A stretch of DNA of 50,000 nucleotides, from NCBI GenBank assembly GCA_009746045.1, contig RPFO01000697.1:1-50000 (forward strand), in the 5' to 3' direction. Of the stretch, positions 1 to 13,800 are shown piece after piece (position 1 is the stretch's first letter; each line of letters starts with the position of its first letter). This DNA is from Mesostigma viride (taxonomy: Eukaryota > Streptophyta > Mesostigmatophyceae > Mesostigmatales > Mesostigmataceae). The notes beneath the pieces were generated by a model. That model saw nothing but the letters and a program-made list of their open reading frames with translations. It had not been told where the DNA came from and did no database searches. The position numbers were made by a program, and so were the translations under genes.

Positions 1-31
<31 letters not shown>

Positions 32-930
32 CGAGGAGAGCGAGAGAGAGAGAGGAGAGAGAGAGAGACGAGAGTGGAGGAGGGAGAGAGAGAGGAGGAG
101 AGAGAGGAGAAGAGGAGAAGAAGGGAGACAACTAGAACGAAGAGAGGAGGAGAGGAGAGGAGCGGGGCGGAGTGGGAGGAGGGGGGGGGGAGAAGAGAGA
201 GAGAGATGAGAGACGAGAGAGGAGATGAGAGAAGGATAGAGGATTGAGAGAGAGAGAGGAGAGAGACGGGAAGAGAGAGAGGGAGGAAGAGAGGGGGACC
301 GGAGAGAGAGAAGGGAGAGAAAGAGAGAGAGAGAGAGAGAGACACGAGAGGAGCCTGAGAGGAGAGACTGAAGAGGAGAGAAGAGACAGGAAGAGAGAGA
401 GAGACAGACAGAGAGAGAGACAGAGGAGAGAGACAGAGAGAGAGAGGACAGACAGAGAGAGAAGACAGAGAGACGAGAGAGAGAGGAGAGATGATGAAGA
501 GAGGAGAGACGAGAGAGAGGAGAGAGACGAGAGGAGAGAGAGAAGAGAGAGAGATGAGGAGAGAGAGAGATGGGAGGAGGGAGGGAGGAGGGAGGGAGGG
601 AGGAGGGAGGGAGGGAGGGCAGGGAGGGAGGGAGGAGAGGAGGGAGGAGGGAGGATGAAGGGAGGGAGGGAGGCGAGGGAGGGGAGGGAGGAGGGAGGGA
701 GGGAGGGAGGGGAGGAGGAGGAGAGGGAGGGAGGGGAGGGAGGGGAGGAGGGAGGGAGGGAGGGGGGAGGGAGGGAGGGAGGGAGGGAGGGAGGGAGGAG
801 GGAGGAGGGAGTGAGGGAGGGAGGGAGGGAGAGGGAGAGGGAAAGAGAGAGAGGGAGGAGAGAGGGAGAGGGAGGAGGGAGGGAGGGAGGGAGGGAGGGA
901 GGGAGGGAGAGGGAGGGAGGGAGAGGGAGG
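1..930. repeat. Purine-strand satellite, (GA)n and (GGGA)n/(GGA)n
   Basis: The plus strand is almost purely A and G. It begins as GA dinucleotides with scattered GAC interruptions and becomes GGGA/GGA repeats after about 570. All long open frames here (runs of Arg-Glu/Gly-Gly on plus, Ser-Leu/Pro on minus) are repeat artefacts. The tract ends at the foldback element at about 939. Confidence 0.97.
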
Positions 931-938
931 GAGTTAGG

Positions 939-1128
939 AAAATATTGCGCGGAAACCTTTTGCAACCTGCGGCAAAGGTTCCGCACAATATTTTACCGTA
1001 GTTAACCACTCTCCGGTACACTCAAGTTCATTCCGGAAGTAACTTGAGTGTGCCGGAGAGTGCTTAACTACAGTAAATATTGTGTGGAACCTTTGCCGCA
1101 GGTGGCAAAAGGTTTCCGCGCAATATTT
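939..1128. repeat. Foldback (MITE-like) element, complete copy
   Basis: An imperfect palindrome of about 190 bp centred near 1034. The left arm starts AAATATTGCGCGGAAACC and the right arm ends with its complement, GGTTTCCGCGCAATATTT. Each arm holds a second, smaller hairpin (GCGGAAACCTTTTGC paired with GCAAAGGTTCCGC), and the centre forms a further stem around CACTCTCCGGTACACTCAAG. No coding capacity. The nested-hairpin design and the second copy at 1273 point to a mobile foldback unit. It is bounded on the left by purine satellite. Confidence 0.75.
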
Positions 1129-1134
1129 CATAAC

Positions 1135-1190
1135 TAAGACCTTCGCATCCTGGAGGTCAGGGGTTCAAAGCCGCAGTGAGACATGCCGGC
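1135..1190 (+). other. tRNA-like B-box segment, possible SINE remnant
   Basis: Between the two foldback copies lies CATCCTGGAGGTCAGGGGTT followed by CAAAGCC, which resembles the anticodon-arm to T-arm stretch of a tRNA, including a B-box-like GGTTCAAAGCC. The 5' half of a tRNA (A box) is not evident, so this is at best a tRNA-derived SINE scrap. Confidence 0.2.
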
Positions 1191-1272
1191 GCCCAAGTGC
1201 GTGCTCAGTGGCCACCAGCGGGTGGCTCAGTGCCGGCCCTTCACTCCCCTCCACGAGGCCAGTTTTTTGTTA

Positions 1273-1403
1273 AGAAAATATTGCACGGAAACCTTTTGCC
1301 ACCTGCGGCAAAGGTTCCGCACCATATTTTACTTGAGTTCACCACTCTCTAGTACACTAAGGTTAATTCCGGAATGAACTTGAGTGTACCGGAGAGTGGT
1401 TAG
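1273..1403. repeat. Foldback element, truncated second copy
   Basis: This repeats the left arm and centre of the element at 939-1128 (AAAATATTGCACGGAAACC, then GGCAAAGGTTCCGCACC and the CACTCTC...GGAGAGTGG stem). It stops abruptly at 1403, where unrelated sequence and then purine satellite follow. The distal right arm is missing. Confidence 0.7.
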
Positions 1404-1419
1404 ACCCGGTGCCATCCGG

Positions 1420-2158
<739 letters not shown>

Positions 2159-2467
2159 TGTGTGTGTGTCTTTGCAACCCAAACTCTTGCTTTCCCTCAC
2201 CCATTCCAACCAACCACCCCCATGCCCTTTCCCCCCCTACTACTTGCTCCCCGTCGCCTTCTCGTCTCTAATACAGCTTTTCCTTTCTGGTGTTCCTCTC
2301 TCTCTCCTCTGTCGCCCTGCGCCATGTTCCATGTATGTGACCCTCCGTGCGCATGACATGTACTGTGGTTCTTGAAAAGCATCTAATCGCTTCCGTGGAA
2401 TGCCTTACATCTACAGCCAATTCGCACTGGTGTGTGGCCCTCTACCCATAATGGGATGACGGTTTAC

Positions 2468-2554
2468 CCAATATGGACAAAGCCAAAGTCACCCTGGCGC
2501 ATGCTCATCAAAGCGTACCAAACACTCTTTTCAGGCAGTTGGTCCCAGTGGAGC
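2468..2554 (-). CDS. Possible exon after the last LRR
   Basis: A minus-strand segment that is open in the frame set by the previous exon: acceptor ...AACTAG, 87 bases, donor GG|GTAAAC, phase 2 in and out. The residues (LLHWDQLPEKSVWYALMSM...) do not match the LRR consensus. The acceptor is weak, so this is a tentative exon. Nothing convincing continues the gene between here and the satellite at 2158. Confidence 0.3.
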
Positions 2555-5500
2555 CTAGTTGCCACTACCGCAAGACCGCCCTACACTTGTTATGGGGTTG
2601 GTACTTGCATCCCCTACCACCGATACATCAAAATGGGGCAACAGGGTAGACGGCCTGAGCACCCCCATGGCTTACAACTTGAGGAGAGCGGGAGTGGCAT
2701 AAGCGGTTTTCAGCGGGTCTACCGGGATGTAGCCGCTGATGATGTTGCTGCTTAGTATGCTGCAGATGCCCACGGAAAGGAGAATGCCATGTGGCAGTGG
2801 GACAGGAATACATTAAAAGGCATGTGACGGCACCATGTGTGCAATATGCCATTGCATGTATCTCAAAATGCACATCTTCTGTAAAGTAAGAGCGGGATGC
2901 TGTATGATTACGGGTATCGTGAGATTAGTCATAGAGATACAATATTCACCGCAGTTGGCGAGAGCATCTAGCAAATTGTCACTGATTTTACTCTTACACA
3001 AAATCTTGCAAACAGTGCCATCAGAATAGTGAAAGTACAATTGGCACAGACATAGGTGGCGCCAGCATAGGGGGTTGTGGGTTAACCCTGGGAATGCCCC
3101 TAAAAACCCTCAGGCTCCGGGAGAGGCCTTTATAATTTTCCCAAACCGGCGCCTCTATATGTGTGTGTTCCAAGCCTATCTGTGGGCTCTGGACCATGGG
3201 GCAGCCTTACTGCATCCGCTATGAGTCAGCCATGCTTTGCCCATTCAGAGAGCCACTCTCTGCTGAGACGACATCATGCCCAAGCCATTGCCTAGCCATG
3301 ATCATCTTCCAACCCATGTCCGCAACTTTGCACAGCTGCTGGAATACATGGTGGTGCAGGTGCACCTCAATTGTGCACCCCGAGTAGGTGGCAGTTTACA
3401 CCAACCACCTGCAGGTTGTCGCCTATAATGTATTGAAAACCATATGCCCCTTCTCAGGGATATGTGTTACATATCCTCCCCACGGGGCTATGTTCTTAAT
3501 TAATAGGTGGAGCCATGCACACGCAGGAGCATCCCCCCCCCCCCCAACCATGCAACAGTCCTCAAGGAAAACAGGCAGAAAGCCGGTTGGCCAGGTCAAT
3601 CCTTGAATCAACAACAATTGTCTGTGGAAGACAACTAGAAGAGCCAGGGAATGACGCAACGGACAGGCACCACGTGGTCATCCCAAACAGCTCAACTGCG
3701 GGAGCCATGCACAGGAGGGGTGGCTATTGGGGAGCACTACTCAGCCTGCAAAAGGCCAGGCTCACAGGCTATACGCGCCAGCGTGCCACCAGGACAGCAA
3801 AACACCTAACAGGCAGCCTGCATGTCCCGAGCCACTCCTATACCAACTGTATCGGCTTCTATCGCTGTACTTACTAACAAACCAAAAGCGGTTGCATTAC
3901 GTTTCAGTGTCCCATACTCTCAGGCTTACCTCATTAGGGAGAAGATAGTATTACTACCAGGTAAATGTCTACCAGATTTTTGAGCCAGATTACTGAACTA
4001 GACAAGGTATTCAACTAGACTACAACTAATAAGGCGGCGCGTACCCCGTGCCCATCTACTCAACCTGGCCCACACCCCCTATGCACGCTACAGCAAGGGC
4101 CGGCACACGATTACTCATGCTGAATAATAAAAGTCGCAAGGTGCACTGCAGCAAGAAAAAGCACGACTGCCAGATTGGTCTCGAGCAGGGCAACAGCTGC
4201 ATCCCACCTTCCAGCGGGGCGACCAGCATCATGGGGCCAGTTCAAGCCCGCCAAACAGTTAGCGCGGAATGCTATTGCTGAGGACAGACTACACGGCTTC
4301 GTATTTCCTTCTGCTCTAATTGCAAAAACCACAAGACTTACATTTCATTGTAGACGGTCTCATTCAAAAGCGAGGGGGGGATGAGCCCAGACATGCGGTT
4401 TTTGGAGAGGTCCCTGCCAGGTAAATAAACCAATCACAGCAATGCCACAGGAACCGCAATCAGGCACCTTCCCTGCTTTGGCCAGAACCCAACTAATAAG
4501 GTCTTTTGCACTTTTCCTTCCAGAGAACCACCCAAATGTAATCCCCCAATCAAGAAATAAGGTGCAAAGCTGTTGCCTGCAAGTCGCCCGAGATACTAGC
4601 AAGGAAAGGCAAGGAACCGTGGCTGGAAGATGTGGACACACACAACGGCATGACCTTGTCGGCAAGGAATCACAAGGGTCAAGGTTTGCCAACCTGCACA
4701 AAACACATACTAATATCACCAGTAGCAAGTCCAGAGGCACAACTTCATGCATGTGTCATTACTTATGCGCCCTGAAAGCTGGCAATGGAATGGATGAAAG
4801 CCAGCATGCATGGCAGCTTGCATAAATAAACCCACAACCGTGAGCCGGAGACAAAGTAGGGCTCTTCCAAGTAGACGTCATCCAAAATCCAGGGACTTGG
4901 GATGGTGCCGCTCAGCTGGTTGGAGGAAAAGTCCCTGCGAAAGGAACCACATGATCATGCAGGCAGGGCGGAGTAAAGCGTGTCGTGAGCATTTCCGGTC
5001 TATCACAAAATGGTGGCAGGCAGGTTTGGTCGCGGAAACACAGGCACGCCGCCGTCAAACAAATGAGCATAGGCAATAAAAGATGGGCAGGGAGAAGGCA
5101 TGCCGAGACCCATGTGCGTAGTGGGGCAGGTGGACAGGTGGGCAACTGAGCAACAACAGGAAACGTGAATGGACGAAACAACGTTGCCAGAGGCAGCATC
5201 GGGTTTAACTGACAGAACCCCCTGACAGCTGACATCCTGGGCGTATGCAGGGTTAACCATGGGACCTGCAGAGACGATAACAGGTGGAAGGGCCCAAGCC
5301 CTTGCTTATCGCACGCAGTGTTCAAAGAATATAAGTGATATATTGCGGTCAAGAATTAAGCAGAAAAAAGTATTTATGACACTTGAGCTTCCAAGAAAAC
5401 CAGCATTAGGCAGGTTTAAGTAGTCATCTCGTCTCCCTCGCATGCAGGAGCAAGAGCCCCCCAAGGGTGGGATGGGTGGGAAGAAACAATTACGGGTCAC

Positions 5501-7799
5501 AACCCGCCGACCATGCTTATCCCCTAAATGGTCTGGCTGCCGATTTTCCGCCTAAAACTGAGTTACAGCCGACACGTCGGCCCCTTCTCGGGGGACCAAA
5601 TGCCGCGAAAACTATTGAGAATTAGGAAAAGTTTAGCTGAGAAGATCGAAAGTTTATAATTTTCCTCACAGCATGGTACTAGGGTTCGCATAATTCTGAC
5701 AAAGTTATAGAGGTGTTCTGGCCGGTCAAAGTACAAGGGGTCAGGGTACTTTTTCACGTACAACGTGCATTCCGGAAAACGACGACCTGGCCATGGCGGC
5801 TTGCGCCCACGCATGGCATTTACGTTTTCGTTCGAATTTTCTGACCAAACTCAGGAAATTGATTTTATACGTCCTAAAGATGATACAGGCCAATTTTTGG
5901 TTCGCGGGAATGCCATTTGATAGGTGTCGGCAGCGTTCTTGCTGGAAAAAACAGCGATCAGGCCGGACAATAGAAACGTTGACAGCGATACCTTTCCGGC
6001 ATATTTCAAGGGATATATCGGTTGCTTCGTACTTTTTATGATACATAGTAGTCGTAAACGTGCAAGGGTGGCCAGAAATCTTCCAATCTAGCGACCTTGC
6101 TGCACAACTTTGGTGTGCCGCAATGCGCCATTTTGCGGCCACTGCCTGGGCCAAGGTAATGCCAGCCATGCCAGGTAAAGCTGAGTTATCGTTTTCTTGT
6201 CGATGTTTGACGTTTATATATACGTTCTAGCTTGTGTAGCACATTCTTTCTTCATTATTCATGCTCTTTCTTGACCATGGCCTGGCCCCTTCCTAAAACA
6301 CCATTCTTAGATGCTTCCCTCAGTCAGTTGACCTGCCATAGTGTGATGGTGATAAGTTTTAGAGGCTGTATGGGTTTGAATACCTCCATATATGTTTGTT
6401 ATACATTTCCCACACACATATTGCATGAGTGTGAGGCAGTTGGCTGGTCTCTGTGGCATCATCAAGCATGTAACCGGTGAGTAGAAGCTTCCCATTGTCA
6501 GCATGTGCCACCAGGTGTGCTGGCCATCACCTGGCAAGCTATAGCAGCTTAGGCCTAGTTTATCCTTGCTAGGGCAAGCTGAAATAGGCTTAACATCACT
6601 AGTTTGTTGGTGGCTGCCTCCTAGAATGCATGCCTTGCGTAGGGTATCCGTACCACGTTACCTACGTGCATGGACAAGGTGGCACCTGCACATAGGTGCC
6701 ATGTAAGGGCAGTGTGATGATGCAGTTATGTTTCCCCATCATTGTGGAAGGGAAATGTATTGTGTGGCATGGTTGGGGGCCATATTAGTAGGTATTAGTA
6801 GGTAGTATGCCCACCCCTACCCCCTTGGTTGCTTTTTACCACCGGTACCCCTATGGGCTGTACTGGGTGTAACTGCTGGTATACCCACCCAAATGATGAC
6901 CCCAATGGCTCAAACTGTTCAGCAACTAATTGTTTATCATCACTGAAGTGGTAGGTGCCTAGCTCTTATAACATAATTCAAAATGCACATTCTACCAAAA
7001 ATGAAAACGCTCGTCTTGACCCCCCTGACTTTGACGGCAGTTACACATGGCCTACCCTGCATATATGTAAGGTTGTGATATACCAACCCGAAGGGCAACT
7101 CATGGACATGCTTGGCCCCCAAGGACAGCCATTGGATATGGGTGGGTTGGATGGCATCTGGTTTGCAAAATTGTGAAGTTACAGCCGATGCATCGGCAGT
7201 ATTTCTGCCCATTTAGGGGTTATCAAGCCTACCGTCAAAATGGAAAACGGCAAAACCAGAAGTATCCTAACGCTGACAATTTAATAATTCAGCCAGCTAG
7301 CTCATCTGTCACACGTCTGAGCTGTCAGGCCATGTGTACTATACGAATGCAAACCTCAACACACTGCCCAACCAAGCAGCACACCAATCAATTGGTGAGT
7401 GCTGGTTAAATCAGATTTTATTACAGCTCTTTGACGCAACTACCGTCAGCATTCCACACATGGCCGGCCGTTCAAACAAACGGCGCCTGATTACAAAAGG
7501 CAAAGCTAGTTGCCAGTAGGATTCCCCGGTAAACAACAATCCGTCCCCGTTCATCTAACAAGCCTTTCTGCATGTACAGCCACAAGGTTGTGGCGGCTCT
7601 TTCTTTCCCACATTCTGTTTAATGAACTATTTTCAGAGAAATTCGAATCTCATCATCGAAATTGCACATCACAGGGGTGCATGTCCAGCGCGTGTGCTTA
7701 CAGGAGGGTCGGGAGCAGCAAGTTCGTCGTCCTCACGTTTTTGATCGAAGATGGAACCGTCCCAGAGAAATGGTTGTGGCGAAGACTCCTGCAAGCACA

Positions 7800-7858
<59 letters not shown>

Positions 7859-10800
7859 AACATGCAGGCAACACGATCAACTTGTGAAGGCGGCTAAGAG
7901 CTTGGGTTGCCAAGTGTTGGAATCCTGTAAAATGCCCAAAGTGGAGCAAGATGTGATTACCTGAGTCTAGCAGATTGCTTGTGGAATAAAAATGCGCGCA
8001 TTCCTGCCAGGAACGAGGGGTCTGGGTAATGATCCAAAACAGAGGGGATCCCACTGTAGCACATTTCTTTCACATGGAATACTTCTCCAAATACAACGTC
8101 AGGATGCTTTAATGTTCTAACCTGACTCCATAAGCCCCTATTAAGCCCCTAATCCACAGACAAATGAGGGGCATGAGCCCGCCCGCAGCTAGCACTGAGT
8201 TTGGAAACAATCCAACTGCCTTTCCAAGCACGCTCAGCACGACATGAACCAGTGTAGGCAAAGCACTTCACAACGATATAATTGAAACAAGTTCCCAAAC
8301 ATCGATGTTTCAGTAAGGCAAGACTTATTTTGCACTTGAGTATGTGCAATCGCCCCAGCGACCAATGCATATTACATTGACGACGTGACCTTGGTGATAT
8401 AAAAACCTATATGACTGGGCCGGGGTGCCAGCTTCACTTCATCCAAAAAGCCATTGTCATATTATCATTTGGACAACATGTCTCCACCGAGAATTGGCCG
8501 CGGCAGCTCTCAATAGCAAGGCAAGGCAGCACACTAAGGGTTGCACTTACACGCCATAAACGCTTTCAAGGTAAAACCTTTTTGCAGTTCTTTGCCTAGA
8601 TCCTGCAACGATCAACCCCTTACGAGAAACACAGCATTGTCAATGTGATAACGCAGACCTGATGCTTATGATGCAACAACGCCGCAATGCCTATGACTGC
8701 ACACGACTGCAGCAATGGCTACAATGGAACAAGAGATAGCCATAGCCAGAGTATAACAGAAGTGCAACGATGGCTATGATAGTATAGTCATAAACTGAAT
8801 GGGCGACAATGGAATATGACCACAGCGATGCCTATGATACAGAATCTCCGGTATGCTCCCTTGGCCAGCACACCTCCCACCCACTGTAGCGCCCAGTGTG
8901 TCCTGTTGTTGCAAACTGCTAAAGCGGGAAGGCACTTACACTTGCGCGTTTGTGTTAAACATTAAGAGATCATATGGTATTGTGCCCGAGAGCTTGTTCT
9001 CACCCAACAGCCTGCACGTACGCGCAACACGTATGGACACAAACGTCCATGCACCCACACACATGCAGGGCAACATTCCAGCTTACGTCAGTTCACGGCC
9101 ATTGAAGCAGCTTCTGAGGGATACTCTTTGGACCTTTTTGGCAAACAAAGCATCCACATGGGGTGCTTCCCCAGAGCACTTCTCGCATCCAAGAAGGTTG
9201 GCAAGTGCTAGAACACTGACGCAGGGGCCAAGCCGGAGGGCAGCAGGCGCAAAAGGACGAAGCAGGAGGCAAGGGCAGGGGGCGAGGGCAGAAGAAAGGA
9301 GCAGGGGCAGGGACGAAAAAAAGGAACAGGGGCAGGGACAAAATCCGCCGCCTGCAGTGGTCCAGATGCGGCGTGTGAATGCAAGGTGGGCAACGTTCCA
9401 TGGCCACAGGCAAGCACAGGTGCAAGCATTCCTGACGCGTGCGGAGGCTAGACTGTGTGATAAAATGTGAGCACACTGCTGGGTCTTGCTACAGAGGAGT
9501 TAGCAATAAATGCCGAAGGTCTTGCAGCCATAGAGGTCGGTCACTATTTCCTCATGTGCAAACATGGCGCCCCAAAGCTAATCCTCCGGGCGTATTAAAA
9601 AGCAAAGAGGGAAGAGGTGTGAAGCCCCAACACAACAGAGCACAGCCTGTCAGCACACCTAACCTTCACAACATCCACCACTGTCAAGCCCTCCGCCAAA
9701 TTGCGAGGCACCAAAGCGGGAGGTGTGTGTATATGGAACCCTGCAGGAATACGCTCCTGAAACACCATACTGCCTAGATAACAACCGGAGTAGCTGCTGT
9801 GTACAAGTTTGAAATGCCTTACAGCAATCTCGTGTTGCTTGCCAGGTAGTCAGGGACAGTTCCGCTGATGGCGTTTCTCTCAACATCTCTGTGCATTGCG
9901 AACGAGAGAAGTGGAACGTCAGGCAAGCAGCACATTGCCGAGTGAGGGTTGGTATACGGGAAGATAATTCAAGGGCTTTCCCGAAGCGTGCACATACGAC
10001 ATAAATTATATGCCGTATAGACATAGTAGTATGAACTGCTAGCCATGCGGTGATGTAGAGGTAAGCAACCAACTGCTGAGAAAAAAAGTGGAAAGGAAGC
10101 ACCTCCTTGGTTGGGGCAGGGAGGAGGGCTGGGGAGGTGGGGAGCGATCTGTGAAGCATGGCGTAAAGAGCCAGGCTCAAGGGGCCATGCAGAGGCCCTC
10201 TGCACCGGCCAGAAAATGTAAGCGAGTCGAGTCCAATGCATGCACTCCTCATGACTGGTCTATATTTTCAAGGTAAGGTTATTCTTTAAATTTATGACCA
10301 CCAATGCATTGCCAGTTCCAGAAGCAAAGCAGGTGGGCGCAGGCAAGGGTGCAAATGAAGCCCTGGGATTCCCACAAAGGCAGACCAGCTCAGTAAGAAA
10401 GGAAGCATGCGGCCACATGGCAATTTGAGCGCAAAAGTCAGCATTCCCACTTACAGGCTGGCAATGGTAAATGGCAGTGCTGGCAATGTCCCGGTGATTC
10501 CCAAGTTGTTGACGGTCCTGCACTTGCGCCAGACACACCCAGGTTTAAAGGCAGTTGTGGCGTTCCCGCGCATGCAGTTGCAAGTGTGATGAAGGTCAGG
10601 CAACAAGCAAAGGCAATGACGCCATGCAAGAGAGTCATAATAACAGAGGCAGTAATTTGGCATGCAGTCAATGGATGTTTTCTGGTTTAGCTGGGCCATT
10701 TAGATATCAAGAAACTCTGCACTCAACTCCAGAAACGCTACATGCTTGTATCACCAGCTTGACATGCCTACCTCGTGCCTAACCCACAAGTGTTGGAGCA

Positions 10801-13800
10801 CCCACACGCGCAATGTTATACCCAAAGTCCATTTCATCAGCTCCAACATGATAAGTGACCACAGACAACCACGTTCACAGGATGGCTACCTAGCATACGC
10901 CATTCCACTATGCTTGCCATGACTGGCACGATTGAGGCAGGGTAATACATGCAGGGACCGTGCTGAGAGCAAACATGATTGTAATAACAGCGGTTGTACT
11001 TTTAAACACAGGCAAAGTATTGGCATATGTGACAGGACGACATGAACGATGAAGTCCTGCGTGGGTGCAAACTGTCAACTAATCCTACCCTATAAACCGA
11101 GCTTCTCAACGGTCATGGTACAAAATTTCGTCGAAAAATTTGTTCAACGGTCATGGTACAAAATTCGCCATTCGCACCTACTTAGTTCTCGGAGTTGGGA
11201 TATGAAAAAGGTATTTTTACGGGATCCAACTCAAGCTGGGACTAATTGGTCGGGAGCTACTTGACATTATCACGAGGATCGTGGACAGAGATTTACTGAA
11301 CTCTGCCGCTGGACGGGATTGACGGGATTGACGGGATTGACGGGATTGACGGGATTCAGTGATTGGCGACTGCTAGACGGAATACTATTGTCGGGATAAA
11401 CTTGACGGGATCTACTCCATGGGATTCTTTTTCACGGGATTCTACTAGAAGGGATTCTTTTTCACGGGATTCTACTCGACGGGATCCGCATGGGGGGACG
11501 GGAAAGTTTGTAGAGGGCGACCGGCGACGTTTAGGTTGAGTTGAGTGGAGTTTCACGACCCGGTTATCCGACAGGGTTATTATTAGTGGATCCAAATAGC
11601 GGCGAGGCGGCGACGTGGAAATGCGACCTCTTGACAGTGGAACTTGGAAGTCATCTATGGCAGATCAAAGGGTTAAGGGTGGGAATGGCCTAGGCCAGTA
11701 GGGGTCGAATTTCAGTTAGATAGGACGTCTTACGGAAAAAAGCGACTTTTTCATTAGGGGCGGAGCCCTACGGGATACACTTGTAACCTCTAATGGAAAA
11801 AGGCCCTCTAAGAGCTCTTGCGTGATACAAAACCAACATGAACATACTCAAGGACAAGATAGGGGTAACCACGTGACAAATAAAGAGTATCATTACTAAA
11901 GATTATTGAACATGCTGTATGCAAACCTTTTTACTCCACCTGTCCTGTGAACACAGGGCTCTTTTTAACATCCATCCAACATGCGCAAAATGAGTGGGTA
12001 TGTGTGTGGGGGGGGGGGGGCGTGCAGAGAGGGGGGGAGACTAAGCTACTTGCAAGGGCCATGCCCTGGGCGCATAACCGGGGATAATAGACAGGCTGTG
12101 TGTTCCCAGAAGCTACACAGCCAAGCACTGAGGGAGCTCCCTTACAGCTGGTGCAACAAAAAAAAAGTCAATATTGAGGAACATCATTTTCTCCATATCC
12201 TGTGCACACAAGTAAGGTTGTCAACGTACAACTAGGTGACCTTGAGGCTAAATGCCACAGCGTGCCATCTTAGTTGCCAGAAGTGGTAGCAGCCTTCAAA
12301 AGGGAGCATGTTTTGGGGGACAACACAGAAACAGCAAAAGCTAATCCAAGTGGACCCTTGGCCCAGGCCAGAAAGATGTCAAGAAATAACAAGTGACTCT
12401 TGAAAACGTGAGTCAACGCTCACAATCAGGCGGACAAAGGACATACAGCGATTCGAGGAATTGCAGATCACTGATAGCACTTGACAGCGACCCCGTCAGC
12501 ACGCCGCGCATGTTCTCGAACGAGCTGGTGGCGGTATGGTGAACAACAGGGGGACAGGCGCAAGCACAAGGGAACATGAGGTAAAAGCCCCATCATGCGA
12601 GACGTAGGCACACTTGGCAACAAGACCATGAGGCGTACGGCATTCGGAACAGTGCTGTACATCAGTGAGACACATGGCCTCAGTGAAGGCCTCAAAGTGG
12701 GTTGGGACTTACAATTGCCCTAGGATTATCTTACATTAACATGGCACGCTACCTGCATATCGATGCGGAGCAGGGGCCCCGGTGGGACACACAAACAAGG
12801 CATAGGCCTGGCAGGGGCATCCAATGCCCAGGGCAAATGCAGCCATGGTGATTGATTCCTTTTCAGGGTCAATGGTGCCCATTCCAAACCTACGAAGGCA
12901 GCCGCCCCCAAAATGGGTTCCTACCACACCTTGGGCACAATTACAAGCGCATACCAGGACCATCTACAAGTGGCTCAGGCATGGCTGACCAATTGCTGGC
13001 CAGCAACCAAGCTGACTGTATGCAGACAGGCTGTATAGCCCCCAAGATAGCTTATGTACACGTATTTGAGGCCTCCATGATTAGTCTGAAGCCAAGTGCA
13101 AGCATCCCTGGGAGTGATCCCACACTACAACCAGGGGAAATGCAAACGTTGCATTTTAACAGTTAACTAATGTAGTTGTTAGATTCTAGATTGTCCAATT
13201 AATCATGCACATCCAATGAATAACGGAGGCAGCACCTTTGTGGTAAGATAGACTCACAGCCAAGCAAACCCAAGGGTAGTTAAAAAGAACGAGCTGACAC
13301 AAAGGACCTTTTGCTATAATGGAAAGGCATGCAGTTACTTAGTACAACCCAATATTTACAGTTAAGACAGGGAACGCAAAAGCACAGCAGCACAAGGAAA
13401 GTGAAGGGAACTGAATTCCGGAGTACAATTTTAAAAGAACATGCCCAGTATCATCATTAAGAACCCAGTATCAGGAACATAAGCCGAGGGGGGGGACTGT
13501 TTGCAGAATCACTGCTATTACCCCCCACCCGGAATGCCCCCCCCCCCCCCCCTCCCCAATCACCCCTACCTACCCACCCAGCACGCCATGCATAAAGCAC
13601 CACGGCATTGCTGGATGACACATGCCGCAAAGACGGCCTGCCACTTGCAGTCCCCATCGGCGTAACCTATGCAATTTATTTAACGAGAACCGCAGCCCCA
13701 CCTCCCAACCACTGAGAAGAGCTGAGCAACTGCCACTTGCAGCCCACGATACCACACAGTGGTAAAGAAAAAGTGGTGACATCACGTGATTGATTTGCCC

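Noticed and set aside
5200-5270. Possible extra LRR exon on the minus strand (VLSVKPDAASGNVVSS)
   Set aside because: Only part of the LRR consensus is present, it lacks the conserved Asn and Pro positions, and no good donor follows.
8853-9470. 205-codon plus-strand ORF
   Set aside because: It lies antisense to the LRR exon at 8940-9011 and its introns, contains a low-complexity Arg/Gln/Gly stretch and no recognisable domain.
12100-12210. Minus-strand exon candidate (DMEKMMFLNID...) ending at GCT|GTAAGG
   Set aside because: Phase 0 at both ends conflicts with the phase-2 LRR chain, and the flanking LRR exons already join perfectly without it.
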